Below are positions 35,776-44,463 of a DNA stretch of 64,000 nt, in pieces (within the stretch, counting starts at the first letter, position 1; each line of letters opens with the position of its first letter). The position numbers and the translations under genes were made by a program. The DNA comes from Deltaproteobacteria bacterium (GTDB lineage Bacteria; Myxococcota_A; Polyangia; Polyangiales; JADJMO01): positions 62,001-126,000 of the forward strand of contig JANYDK010000147.1 of NCBI GenBank assembly GCA_025363655.1, given 5' to 3'. A model generated the notes under the pieces. That model ran no database searches. It was not told where the DNA came from and worked only from the letters and a program-made list of their open reading frames with translations.

Positions 35776-37544
35776 GCGAGGCACCGATCTTCTTCGGCGA
35801 GCCCGACTCGAAGACGGCCGACACGTTCGGGTTCCTCGGCGCCGGACACCTCGAGGATGGCCGGGCGGTGATCCTCTGTCCGCCCCTTGGATATGAGGCG
35901 ATTTGCACGCACCAGGCCTACCGCGCGCTCGCCGCTCGGCTTGCCGCGGAGGGGATGTCGACGCTCCGTTTCGATTGGCACGGCACGTTCGACTCGGCGG
36001 GGAGCGATCGCGATCCCCATCGGGTGGCGGCATGGCTCTCGAGCGCACGGGGAGCGATCGCCGAGATGCGACGCCGGGGCGCGAAGTCGATCGCGCTCGT
36101 CGGCCTTCGCCTCGGTGCGACGTTGGCGCTGACGGCGGCGGCGCGTGATGGTGACATCGACGCGGTGGTGGCGTGGTCACCGCCGGCCAAAGGGCGCGCG
36201 CTCTCCCGCGAGATGCGGGCGCTCTCGAAGCTCGGAGAGGGCGGTGAGGGCGCGACCGAAGTCGACGGCATCGAGGTCGCCGGTTTCTTCGTCGCGAGCG
36301 AGACGCTCGAAGAAATGAGCCAGCTCGATCTCCTGGCGCTGAAATCTCCGCCGGCGCGGCGCGTCTTGCTCATCGATCGCGACGATTTGCCGTCGAACGA
36401 CAAGCTCGAGAAGCACCTCGCGGGGCTCGGAGGGGCGACGACTCGTCGCGTGCTCGGGGGCATCGCCGCGCTCCTCGACGAGCCGCTCCGCTCGAAGGTG
36501 CCCGAAGCGATCTTCGCGGCGACGATCGAGCACCTGGCAGCGATGCCGAAAGCAAAGAGCAAACTGGAGGCCGCGAGCCGCGAAGATGCGACGACGAGCT
36601 TCGGCGTGGTCCGCGAGGAAGCCGTGCGCTTCGGCCCGGCGGGTCGGCTCTTCGGAGTCCTCAGCGAAGCCCATGGCGCGCGGCAGCTCGGCGTCATCTT
36701 GCTCAACACCGGCGCCGATCCGCACGTCGGTCCGAGCCGGCTCTACGTGCCGCTTGCGCGCGAGTGGGCCGCGCAGGGCCTCACCGTCCTTCGCTTCGAT
36801 CTCGGTGGCCTCGGCGAGAGCGCGCCGCCGCCCGGTGCACCGAAAGGCGATCCGTATCCGCCGCACGCGATCCAAGACATTCGCGCCGCCGCCGAGCTTC
36901 TCCGCGCGCGTGGGGTGACGAGGGTGGTGCTCGCCGGGCTCTGTTCAGGCGCGTATTTCGCCTTTCACGCCGCGCTCACCGATCTGCAACTCGCCGGCCT
37001 CGTGCTCGTGAATCCACAGCTCTACTGGCGTGCGGGCCACTCGGTCGAGATGGTGCGGCAGAAGCCGATCTATCAGCAGTCGTTCTTCAAGCGCTCGGTG
37101 ATGAGCGCCGAGGGTTGGCGTCGAGTCATCCGCGGCGAGCTCAAGCCCAAGCACATGCTGACGGTGATGCGTCGTCGCCTCGAGACGTTGGCCTCGGCGC
37201 AGGTCGTGAGGGTGAGCGCGCGGTTCGGCCTTGGAAAAGCGTCGCCGGAGCGCGACATCGGGCGGCAGCTGATGAAGCTGGTGCAGGGCACGACGCCGCT
37301 CTTCCTCGTCTTCAGCGAAGCCGACATCGGGCTCGACTACCTCGATCTCCACGCGGCCCGCGCGATGTCGCTCTTGCGCAGCGGACGTCGTCAGGCGTTC
37401 GCGGTGGTCGCCGGGGCGAACCACACCTTCACGCAATTGCCAGCGCAGCGCCGGCTCCTCGAGCAGATGCGCGCGTACGTCGGCACGCTCGCCTCGCCTT
37501 CAACCGGCGCGACGAGTGGCGCCTTCGGGGAAGCGCGCGTGTAA
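35772..37544 (+). CDS. Two fused alpha/beta hydrolase domains, like exosortase-A-associated hydrolases 2 and 1
   Basis: 590 residues in two tandem hydrolase domains. Domain 1 (about 15-250) has LCPPLGYEAICTHQAYRALA and the elbow GLRLGA with Arg113 where the nucleophile serine should be. Domain 2 (about 275-570) has GADPHVGPSRLYVPLAREWA, the elbow GLCSGA with Cys391 as nucleophile, and a late His in AGANHTF. These elbows are those I associate with hydrolase 2 and hydrolase 1 of exosortase-A exopolysaccharide loci. Domain 1 is probably inactive or binding-only, domain 2 a Cys-His hydrolase or thioesterase. It closes the acpS operon and overlaps the convergent hydrolase gene by 45 bases at the 3' end. 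Confidence 0.85.
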   Translation: MSEAPIFFGEPDSKTADTFGFLGAGHLEDGRAVILCPPLGYEAICTHQAYRALAARLAAEGMSTLRFDWHGTFDSAGSDRDPHRVAAWLSSARGAIAEMRRRGAKSIALVGLRLGATLALTAAARDGDIDAVVAWSPPAKGRALSREMRALSKLGEGGEGATEVDGIEVAGFFVASETLEEMSQLDLLALKSPPARRVLLIDRDDLPSNDKLEKHLAGLGGATTRRVLGGIAALLDEPLRSKVPEAIFAATIEHLAAMPKAKSKLEAASREDATTSFGVVREEAVRFGPAGRLFGVLSEAHGARQLGVILLNTGADPHVGPSRLYVPLAREWAAQGLTVLRFDLGGLGESAPPPGAPKGDPYPPHAIQDIRAAAELLRARGVTRVVLAGLCSGAYFAFHAALTDLQLAGLVLVNPQLYWRAGHSVEMVRQKPIYQQSFFKRSVMSAEGWRRVIRGELKPKHMLTVMRRRLETLASAQVVRVSARFGLGKASPERDIGRQLMKLVQGTTPLFLVFSEADIGLDYLDLHAARAMSLLRSGRRQAFAVVAGANHTFTQLPAQRRLLEQMRAYVGTLASPSTGATSGAFGEARV

Positions 37545-38369
37545 GAAGCTGCTGATGCTGCCGATGAGGCGGCGTCGGTCGTCGAGGTGCGAGAACGTGT
37601 GATCGGCGTCGACGTGGCGCTCGACGACGACACGGCCGCGCGTGTGGAGCGGACGCACCATGTCGTGGAGCTGCTCGGCATAGCCGTATTGCGCGGCGAG
37701 CATGCCGGTGTAGACGAAGAGGAGCTCGACTCGACGATCGAGGAGCGTGCCGAGATCTTGGACGAACTGCTCGCGGGTGATCGGCTTGCGGACGTAGATG
37801 GCGTCGGCGTCGTCGAGGCGCCCGCCGGGGACGCGACCACGCGCGAGGCTCGGGAAACGTCGCTTGAGCGCGAGCTCGAGGACGCGCGGATCGAGGAGCC
37901 GCTTGGTGTAGCGATGGAGCCAGAAACGGAGCGTCGGAAACGTGTATCCATCGAGAAAAATGGCTGCGCGGACGCGTTGGTCCTGCACCGCGATGGAGTG
38001 CACGGTGTCGACGCCGGAGCAGAGGCCGGCGAGCGCGAAGGTCTCGGCGCCGAAGCGTCCGCCGAGTAGCCCGAGCGCGTCTTCCGTGTCGGCGTCCCAA
38101 CGGGCGAGCTCGTCGCCCCCGTCGAGCCGAGGAGAGCTGTCGCCGAGGGCGGAGAGATCGAAGCGGAGGACGACGAACCCGAGTCCGGCGAGCGCGCGAG
38201 AGAGGTCGACCCACATGCGATAGGGGCCGACATGATGGTTGACGCCGACGTTGGAGACGACGACCGCGGGCGCGCCGGCTCGACGATTTACGGGCTCGCA
38301 GACGACGCCGGTGAGGTGTCCATCTCGTCCGAAGGTGACGGCGTGCTCGCGGTAGTTCATCGGATTCAT
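37500..38369 (-). CDS. Alpha/beta hydrolase with Cys nucleophile elbow, hydrolase-1-like
   Basis: 289 residues. NVGVNHHVGPYRMWVDLSRALAGLGFVVLRFDLSALGDSS and the elbow AGLCSGVDT (Cys117) correspond to domain 2 of the convergent fused hydrolase; a His in DADHTFSH completes a Cys-His pair. It probably cleaves or transfers a thioester or ester bound to a carrier protein. The ATG is four bases after the stop of the NRPS gene, so it is co-transcribed with it, and it could supply the release step that the NRPS itself may lack. The 3' end overlaps the convergent gene by 45 bases. No signal peptide. Confidence 0.85.
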   Translation of the reverse strand: MNPMNYREHAVTFGRDGHLTGVVCEPVNRRAGAPAVVVSNVGVNHHVGPYRMWVDLSRALAGLGFVVLRFDLSALGDSSPRLDGGDELARWDADTEDALGLLGGRFGAETFALAGLCSGVDTVHSIAVQDQRVRAAIFLDGYTFPTLRFWLHRYTKRLLDPRVLELALKRRFPSLARGRVPGGRLDDADAIYVRKPITREQFVQDLGTLLDRRVELLFVYTGMLAAQYGYAEQLHDMVRPLHTRGRVVVERHVDADHTFSHLDDRRRLIGSISSFLHARFPEGATRRAG

Positions 38370-38373
38370 CGCC

Positions 38374-41300
38374 CTATTTGTCGTTCTCGACGAGGGTCTT
38401 GACCATGCTCTCGAGGATCGCGTTGGCGAGGAGCGCGCGGTCGATACGACGGGGCGCGCTCTCGTCCTCGGCCACCACGCGCCGCTCGACCGTCGCTCCG
38501 CTGCGTCGGAGTCCTTCGGCGAGCTCGCCCGAGCGAGGTTCGTCGGTCGAGACGGCGACGAGGATTCTCCGCGCGAGCGAGCGCTTTTCCGCCCGCAAAT
38601 CGAGCGCTTCCAGCTCGGCTTGGTGCTTACGGGGAAGCGCGAAGCCGACCAGCTCGTCTCCGCGCGGGCGACGAAACACGTGCGAACGGTCGCGGCGATG
38701 CTCATCGATGCCCCGCAACTCGTCGAGGTAGTCGCGACCACGGACGACGGGATCCCAGAGGACGAGATCTTGGACGTCGAGCTCGCGCGCGGCCTGTGTG
38801 GCGACGACGGCGCCGAGTCGGAAACCGATGATCGACACATGGGGCGTCGCCGCGACGTCACGGAGCTCTTGCGCGGCATCGATGACGTCGCGACGCCAAT
38901 CGTCGAGGCCGACCTCGGTGAGCTCGCCCGACGAATCACCGGTGCCTCGATAGTCGAAGCGGAGCACGGGGAATCCTTCCGCGGAGAGCGCGCTCGCGAG
39001 CTTGCGGAAGGCCCAGTGCGTGTACATGTACTCCTGCGGACCCGGATAGCAGAGCACCACGCCGGTGCTCCGTGAGCGGCCTCGCGGCGGGTGATGGAAG
39101 CCGAAGAGCGGCGCCTCGGCGCGGCCGAAGAAGAACGCGCCTCGATTCGACGAGACCGCAGGCTTTGGCGCGTGTGGCGCAGGCGGCGTGGGCTGGTTCT
39201 CCGAAGGACGACCGCTCGCCGCCGCCACCTCATCCCCGGTGAGCGGCAAGAGCTCGGCGATTTGCGCGAGGGTGCTGACGAGGAGCGTGCGCGGCGAGAG
39301 CTGCACGCCGGTGCGCTGCTGCACGCGGCCGATCATCTGCAGCGCGAGCATCGAGTGCCCGCCGATGTTGAAGAAGTTGTCGTGCACCGAGATGGACGCG
39401 CTGCGGAGGAGCTCCTTGCAGACGTCGACGAGGAAGGTCTCGCGAACGTTGCGGGGGGCGACGACCTCGGCGTCGGACTCGGCGCTGCCGAACGGCGCTG
39501 GCAGGCGCTTGCGATCGACCTTGCCGTTGGGCGTCAGCGGCAACGCCTCGAGCTCGACGAAGTGCTGCGGGATCATGTACTCGGGCAGCGACTGGCGGAG
39601 ATGACGCCGCAGATCGGTCGCGGTCGATGCCACGGCAGGGTTTGGAACCAGGTAGGCGACGAGCGCGACGTCGCCGGGACGATCTTCGCGGAGCACGACC
39701 GCGTTCTGTTTCACCGCCGGATGCTTCGAGAGCGAGTGCTCGATTTCGCCGAGCTCGATGCGGAAGCCACGCAGCTTCACCTGGCCGTCGTTGCGACCGA
39801 GGCACTCGAGCTGACCCGTCGGGAGAATGCGCGCCAAGTCACCGGTCAGGTACATCGTCGCGCCCGCGACTCCGGGACGGAACGGATCGGGGACGAAGCG
39901 CTCGGCGGTGAGATCGGGCCTGCCGAGGTACCCGAGCGTGACGCCGTCACCGCCGATCCATAGATCACCTATCGATCCCAACGGCACGCGCCTTCGAGCG
40001 GCGTCGAGGACGTAGACCTGGGTGTTGCCGATCGGATGCCCGATGACGATGCGATCGATCGGCGGCGTCAGCAGTTGCAGCGTCGACCAGACCGTCGTCT
40101 CGGTCGGTCCGTAGGCGTTCCACACCTCGGCGACTCGCTCACCGAGGGCGATGGCGAGATCTTTGGGGAACTGCTCACCGCCGCAAATCACCTTGAATTT
40201 CGGGCTTCCCATCCAACCTGCGGCGAGGAGCAAGCGGAAGGTGGCGGGCGTCGCCTGCATCGTCGTCACGGCGCGTTCTTCGAGGACGCGACGAAGCACC
40301 CCGCCGTCGCCGACCATCTCACGACTGGCAAGCTCGATGCGCGCGCCGACCGAGAGCGGGAGCTGCAGCTCGAGCACGGCGATGTCGAAGGAGAGCGTCG
40401 TCACCGCGAGGATGCTGTCGCCGGCCGTCATCCCCGGCTCGCGCGCCATGCTGACGAGGAAGTTCGTCAGCGCGCGATGCGGCACCTGCACGCCCTTGGG
40501 TTTTCCCGTCGAGCCGGAGGTGAAGATGACGTAGGCCGGGCTCTCGGGCGTCGCCTGCCTCGGTTGCTCGTTCGCGTGCAGCGGCTCGGAGGCGGCGGAG
40601 GTGATCTCGTCGTCCTCGAGGCAAAGAGTCTGCGCGCCGTGGGCGGGCAATTGCGGGGCGCGGGCACGCGACGTCAGCACCACCGCGAGCCCCTCTGCGG
40701 CGAGCATGAAAGACACGCGATCTTCCGGATAATCAGGGTCGATCGGGACGTACGCACCGCCGGCGGCGAGGATGCCGTAGAGGCCGACCAGCATGTCGAG
40801 CGAGCGATCGACGCAGAGCCCGACGAGGACCCCCGCGCCGACGCCGCGCGCGATCAGTCGACGCGCCACGCGGTGGCTCTTCGCCAAGAGCTCGCCGTAG
40901 GTCAGCGCCAACTCGCCGAAGCGGGCGGCGATCGCGTCGGGGCTCTTGCGTGCTTGCGCGGCGAAGAGCTGATGCGAGCCGAGCGCTCGTGGGTAGTCGA
41001 GCTCGGTGGCGTTCATCCGCGCAAAGAGCGCCGTCTCGCCGTCGGTGAGCATCGGCAAGCTCCCGATCGACGCGTCCGGACCGTCGACGATCGAACGAAG
41101 GAGCCGCACGTAGTGCTCGAGGAAACGATCGATGGTCGCGGCGTCGAAGAGATCGGTCGCATAGGTGGCAGCGATGCGCAGACCCTCGCGCTCCTGGGTC
41201 GTCCACAGCGTCACGTCTTGCGCTTCGAAGCGCGCATAGAGCGGGATTTCCTCGGCCTTGGCGCCGCAAAAAGTGTCGGGCTGGTCGCGCACGTCGCGGA

Positions 41301-42423
41301 ACGAGAGGTAGGCTTGAGCGATCGGCGCGCGGCTGAGATCACGCTGGACGCCGAGCTCGCGGACCAGCTCGTCGAGCGGCACGTCTTGGTGCTCGAACGC
41401 GAACGCGCACCGATCGCGCACCTGCTCGACGAGCGCGCGGAAAGGCAGGTCGGCTCCGAGATCGGCGCGGATGACCAACGTGTTGACGAAGAGCCCGACG
41501 ACGCGGTTCGTACGCGGCCAGAGCCGACCACGCACCGGCGTACCGACGTGAATGCGCTCTTGGGCCGCGTGACGGAAGAGGAGCGCGTGGTACGCCGCGA
41601 GGAGGACGACGAAGAGCGTGGTCCCCGACGCGCGCCCGATCTCGGCGAGCTTCGCCAGATCGTCCTCGGCGACGCGGGTCCAAGCGATGCCACCGTCGAA
41701 GCTCATCGCCGGCGGCCGCGCGCGATCGGTCGGCAAATCGAGGGGCGAGAGATCGCCTTCGAGCTGCGCGCGCCAGAGCTTTCGTTGCGTCGAGAGCGCC
41801 TCGCTCGTCAGCCAGCGCTCGTGCCACTCGGCGAAATCGCCGTATTGAATCGGCAACGGGCGGAGCGGCGAAGGCTTGCCAGCGAGGGCTGCGGCGTAGA
41901 GCTGCGCCATCTCGCGGAAGAAAATCTCGGTCGAGCCACCGTCCCATACCGTGTGGTGCGCGTTGATGAAGAAGACGTGGTGCTCGTTCTCCGACGTCTC
42001 GAGCGTGAAGAGCGTGAAGCGGATGAGCGGCCCGGTCGCCAGGTCGAAAGGGACGTCGCCAAGCTGCGCGAGCCGCTCGTTTAGCGCTTCTTCACGCGCC
42101 GGCGCGGGGACCTCGCGTAGATCGATACGAGTGAGATCGATGGCGGCGTCGGCATCGACGAGTTGGCGCGCTTGCCCATCGTCTTCGACGAGCCGCGCGC
42201 GGAGCACGACGTGCCTCTCGGCGAACGTTCGTAGCGCCCACGCCAACGCGTCGGGCTCGATGCGTCCACGCAAGCGAAGCGCGGTGAGCACGTTGTAGAG
42301 CGGCTTGTCGGGCTGCAGATGCTGAAGAAAGACGAGTCGCTGCTGCATACGTGAGAGCGGCGCGCTCGTACGTCCAGGTTGCGGCTCGATCGATGAGGCT
42401 GCGGCGCTGTCCAACTCGGGCAT
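38374..42423 (-). CDS. One-module NRPS: condensation, glycine-type adenylation, carrier, and C-terminal hydrolase domain
   Basis: 1,349 residues. Condensation domain about 20-455 with an intact HHTVWDG (156-162); adenylation domain about 480-975 with YVIFTSGSTGKPKG, NAYGPTET and NGKVD; carrier domain about 985-1060 with Ser1024 in IGGHSMLAL; then an alpha/beta hydrolase domain 1095-1349 whose elbow reads GFRLGA, so it lacks the thioesterase serine. Reading the specificity pocket by alignment to GrsA gives D-I-L-Q-I-G-A-V-W-K, close to the known glycine code. The frame is open 228 bases upstream, but the ATG at 42423 begins a sensible NRPS leader. A leading C domain means it condenses an acyl or aminoacyl donor made elsewhere, perhaps on the carrier protein at 29836. 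Confidence 0.93.
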   Translation of the reverse strand: MPELDSAAASSIEPQPGRTSAPLSRMQQRLVFLQHLQPDKPLYNVLTALRLRGRIEPDALAWALRTFAERHVVLRARLVEDDGQARQLVDADAAIDLTRIDLREVPAPAREEALNERLAQLGDVPFDLATGPLIRFTLFTLETSENEHHVFFINAHHTVWDGGSTEIFFREMAQLYAAALAGKPSPLRPLPIQYGDFAEWHERWLTSEALSTQRKLWRAQLEGDLSPLDLPTDRARPPAMSFDGGIAWTRVAEDDLAKLAEIGRASGTTLFVVLLAAYHALLFRHAAQERIHVGTPVRGRLWPRTNRVVGLFVNTLVIRADLGADLPFRALVEQVRDRCAFAFEHQDVPLDELVRELGVQRDLSRAPIAQAYLSFRDVRDQPDTFCGAKAEEIPLYARFEAQDVTLWTTQEREGLRIAATYATDLFDAATIDRFLEHYVRLLRSIVDGPDASIGSLPMLTDGETALFARMNATELDYPRALGSHQLFAAQARKSPDAIAARFGELALTYGELLAKSHRVARRLIARGVGAGVLVGLCVDRSLDMLVGLYGILAAGGAYVPIDPDYPEDRVSFMLAAEGLAVVLTSRARAPQLPAHGAQTLCLEDDEITSAASEPLHANEQPRQATPESPAYVIFTSGSTGKPKGVQVPHRALTNFLVSMAREPGMTAGDSILAVTTLSFDIAVLELQLPLSVGARIELASREMVGDGGVLRRVLEERAVTTMQATPATFRLLLAAGWMGSPKFKVICGGEQFPKDLAIALGERVAEVWNAYGPTETTVWSTLQLLTPPIDRIVIGHPIGNTQVYVLDAARRRVPLGSIGDLWIGGDGVTLGYLGRPDLTAERFVPDPFRPGVAGATMYLTGDLARILPTGQLECLGRNDGQVKLRGFRIELGEIEHSLSKHPAVKQNAVVLREDRPGDVALVAYLVPNPAVASTATDLRRHLRQSLPEYMIPQHFVELEALPLTPNGKVDRKRLPAPFGSAESDAEVVAPRNVRETFLVDVCKELLRSASISVHDNFFNIGGHSMLALQMIGRVQQRTGVQLSPRTLLVSTLAQIAELLPLTGDEVAAASGRPSENQPTPPAPHAPKPAVSSNRGAFFFGRAEAPLFGFHHPPRGRSRSTGVVLCYPGPQEYMYTHWAFRKLASALSAEGFPVLRFDYRGTGDSSGELTEVGLDDWRRDVIDAAQELRDVAATPHVSIIGFRLGAVVATQAARELDVQDLVLWDPVVRGRDYLDELRGIDEHRRDRSHVFRRPRGDELVGFALPRKHQAELEALDLRAEKRSLARRILVAVSTDEPRSGELAEGLRRSGATVERRVVAEDESAPRRIDRALLANAILESMVKTLVENDK

Positions 42424-42616
42424 TCGCTCTCGGGCGGTGAAGCCCGTCAAGACGTTCGACGGGGCATTTTGCCGCGTTCTCGACAGATATGCTTCGGCCG
42501 CGGGAGGGCGGCGTGACGCTGAAGTAAGTGACGCAGACGGCAAAGGTGCTAGGAAGGGGCTCCGCTCGGGGGCGAAACCAGGCGCCTCTCGATTCGCGAG
42601 CAGGGAGGGAGTCGAA
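42424..42616. promoter_or_regulatory. Divergent intergenic region between the NRPS and GNAT operons
   Basis: 193 bases between oppositely oriented starts. It must hold both promoters if the starts chosen here are right. I see no convincing -35/-10 or sigma-54 pair. GGGAGGG at 42603-42609 is the ribosome binding site for the GNAT gene. Confidence 0.45.
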
Positions 42617-43786
42617 GTGCGCAACGCTACCCACTCGGTCACGACCATCACGACTCTCGCGGGCCTCGAGGGCCTCGAAGCCGATTATCGTCGGCTCGAG
42701 TCGCTGCTGCCGATGGCGCTCCCCTTCCAGCTCCACGAGTGGCACGTCGCCTGGTGGCGTCATTTTCCGGTCGCCGGCCTCGGTCGTCGCGACGAGCTTC
42801 ACACCTACGTCGTTCGTCGACGTGACGGCACTTGCGTCGGCATCGCGCCTTTCTTCCGTACGCTCCGCCCCGGCATCGGTCCGCTGCAGACGCGCACCAT
42901 GCAGCTCGTCGGCGCCGATCCGTACATCACGGAAATTCGCGTGCCGCTGATCGATCCCAGCGAAGAGCCGGTGGTCGCGCGCATGCTCCTCGAGCGGCTG
43001 GCGTCCGATCCGCTGTGGGACTCGGTGCAGTGGAGCGGGCTCGAACGCGAGTCGGCGTTCTCCGAGGTGCTCGATCGCGAGGGCCGCGTCGAGTTCTGGG
43101 GAGGCGATCTCGACTACGTGCTCGACCTCGCCCCCGATTGGGACACCTTCCGCAAGAACCTCAAGCGCAACATCCGCGAGTCGTTGCGGCACTGCTACAA
43201 CTCGCTCAAGCGCGACGGGCACGCGTTCACCTTCAACGTCGCCGAGACGCCCGCCGAGGTGCTCGCCGGGGTCGAGGTCTTCTTCGATCTGCACTCGCGA
43301 CGCGCCTCGCTCGAAGACACCATCACCCATCCGAATCGCTTCGAGTTGCCGGTAGCGCAAGCCTTCCTTCGCGACGTGATGGAGCGGCTGGCGAAGCGCG
43401 GCATCGCCAAGGTCTTCACGCTCGAGATCGGCGGCACCGTCGTCGGCGTGCGCATGGGCTTCCAAATCGGCACCCAGCTCTATCTCTACTACTCGGGCTA
43501 CGATCCCGAGTGGCGCAAGTACAGCGTCATGACGACGACGGTGTCGGAGGCCATTCGCTGGGCCATCGAGCAGAAGCTGGTCACCGTGAACCTCTCGGCG
43601 GGCACCGACGTCTCGAAGACGCGTTGGGGCGCGCGAGGCATTCCCAACGTCGACGCGACGCAGATTCGCGGAACTCTCCGGTCACGCCTCGCGTCCGAAG
43701 CGATGCGCCTGGCCTGGGAAGCGCGTCGCAACCCCGAGGTCGTGAAGTTCGCGCGCAAGCTCGTTCCCAGCCTCCGCTGGACCTGA
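42617..43786 (+). CDS. GNAT/FemAB-like acyltransferase (BioF2/CelD type)
   Basis: 389 residues. The C-terminal half is a GNAT fold of the Acetyltransf_6 (CelD/BcsL) type: DWDTFRKNLKRNIRESLRHCYNSL, a long helix typical of the group, then FTLEIGGTVVGVRMGFQIGTQLYLYYSGYDPEWRKYS and the C-terminal NLSAGTDVSKTRWGAR. Such proteins transfer acyl or aminoacyl groups and are common in exopolysaccharide loci, including exosortase-A ones. The GTG at 42617 is preceded by GGGAGGGAG at the right distance; a longer open frame upstream has no such site. The stop overlaps the next start by one base (TGATG). Donor may be an aminoacyl or acyl carrier protein, by inference. Confidence 0.85.
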   Translation: MRNATHSVTTITTLAGLEGLEADYRRLESLLPMALPFQLHEWHVAWWRHFPVAGLGRRDELHTYVVRRRDGTCVGIAPFFRTLRPGIGPLQTRTMQLVGADPYITEIRVPLIDPSEEPVVARMLLERLASDPLWDSVQWSGLERESAFSEVLDREGRVEFWGGDLDYVLDLAPDWDTFRKNLKRNIRESLRHCYNSLKRDGHAFTFNVAETPAEVLAGVEVFFDLHSRRASLEDTITHPNRFELPVAQAFLRDVMERLAKRGIAKVFTLEIGGTVVGVRMGFQIGTQLYLYYSGYDPEWRKYSVMTTTVSEAIRWAIEQKLVTVNLSAGTDVSKTRWGARGIPNVDATQIRGTLRSRLASEAMRLAWEARRNPEVVKFARKLVPSLRWT

Positions 43787-44463
43787 TGATCCTCGGCGAG
43801 CTCGAGGCGCGCGTCGTCGAGGGACCGCCCAGCGCGCCGCTCATCGTGCTCGCACACGGATACGGTTCCAGCGCCGCCGACCTCGCGCACTTCGCGGACG
43901 CCTTGCGAATGCCGCTTTCGTGGCTCTTTCCCGAGGCGCCGATCGCGCTCGACGCGCCGCCGGGGACGCGTGCTTGGTGGCCGATCGATGAAGCCGCACG
44001 TGATCGGGCGGTCGCCGAAGGACGCGAACGCGATCTCTCGAACGACGCATTTCCAGGGCTGAAACGCGCGCGTGAGTTGCTCGACGGGTTCCTCGACGCG
44101 GCGACGAAGTGCTTCTCTCCACGAACCCTCGTCCTCGGAGGCTTCTCGCAAGGCGCGATCTTGGCGTGCGATCTCGCGCTGCGATCGACGCGGCCGCTCG
44201 CCGGTCTCGTCTTCCTCTCCGGTGCACGCGTGACGCACGGGGAGTGGTCGCCGCTCTATCGCACGCGCGCCGGGCTCCCTGCGTTCGTCAGTCATGGTCG
44301 GCACGATCCGATGCTCTCGTTCCGTGTCGCCGAGGAGCTGGCCGCCGAGCTCGCCGTAGCCGGACTTCCGACCACGTTCGTGCCGTTCGAGGGGGCGCAC
44401 GAGGTGCCGCTCTTGCCGCTCCGCGAGCTGAGGAAATTCCTCACGCGCGTGCTCGCGACGTGA
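43786..44463 (+). CDS. Phospholipase/carboxylesterase-family hydrolase
   Basis: 225 residues, cytoplasmic, family of acyl-protein thioesterase/carboxylesterase. LAHGYGSSAADL forms the oxyanion region, GGFSQGAILA is the nucleophile elbow with an intact Ser, and GAHEVP carries the catalytic His; HGRHDPMLS supplies the Asp region. Unlike the other hydrolases of this locus it has a normal serine triad, so it could be the true thioesterase or a type II editing enzyme for the NRPS and carrier protein. It overlaps the GNAT gene by one base and the PPTase gene by four. Confidence 0.9.
   Translation: MILGELEARVVEGPPSAPLIVLAHGYGSSAADLAHFADALRMPLSWLFPEAPIALDAPPGTRAWWPIDEAARDRAVAEGRERDLSNDAFPGLKRARELLDGFLDAATKCFSPRTLVLGGFSQGAILACDLALRSTRPLAGLVFLSGARVTHGEWSPLYRTRAGLPAFVSHGRHDPMLSFRVAEELAAELAVAGLPTTFVPFEGAHEVPLLPLRELRKFLTRVLAT

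Noticed and set aside
35772..37544. Possibility that the double hydrolase is two genes merged by a sequencing error
   Set aside because: The linker between the domains (about residues 250-280) is in frame and has normal codon bias, and no stop or start pair lies there.
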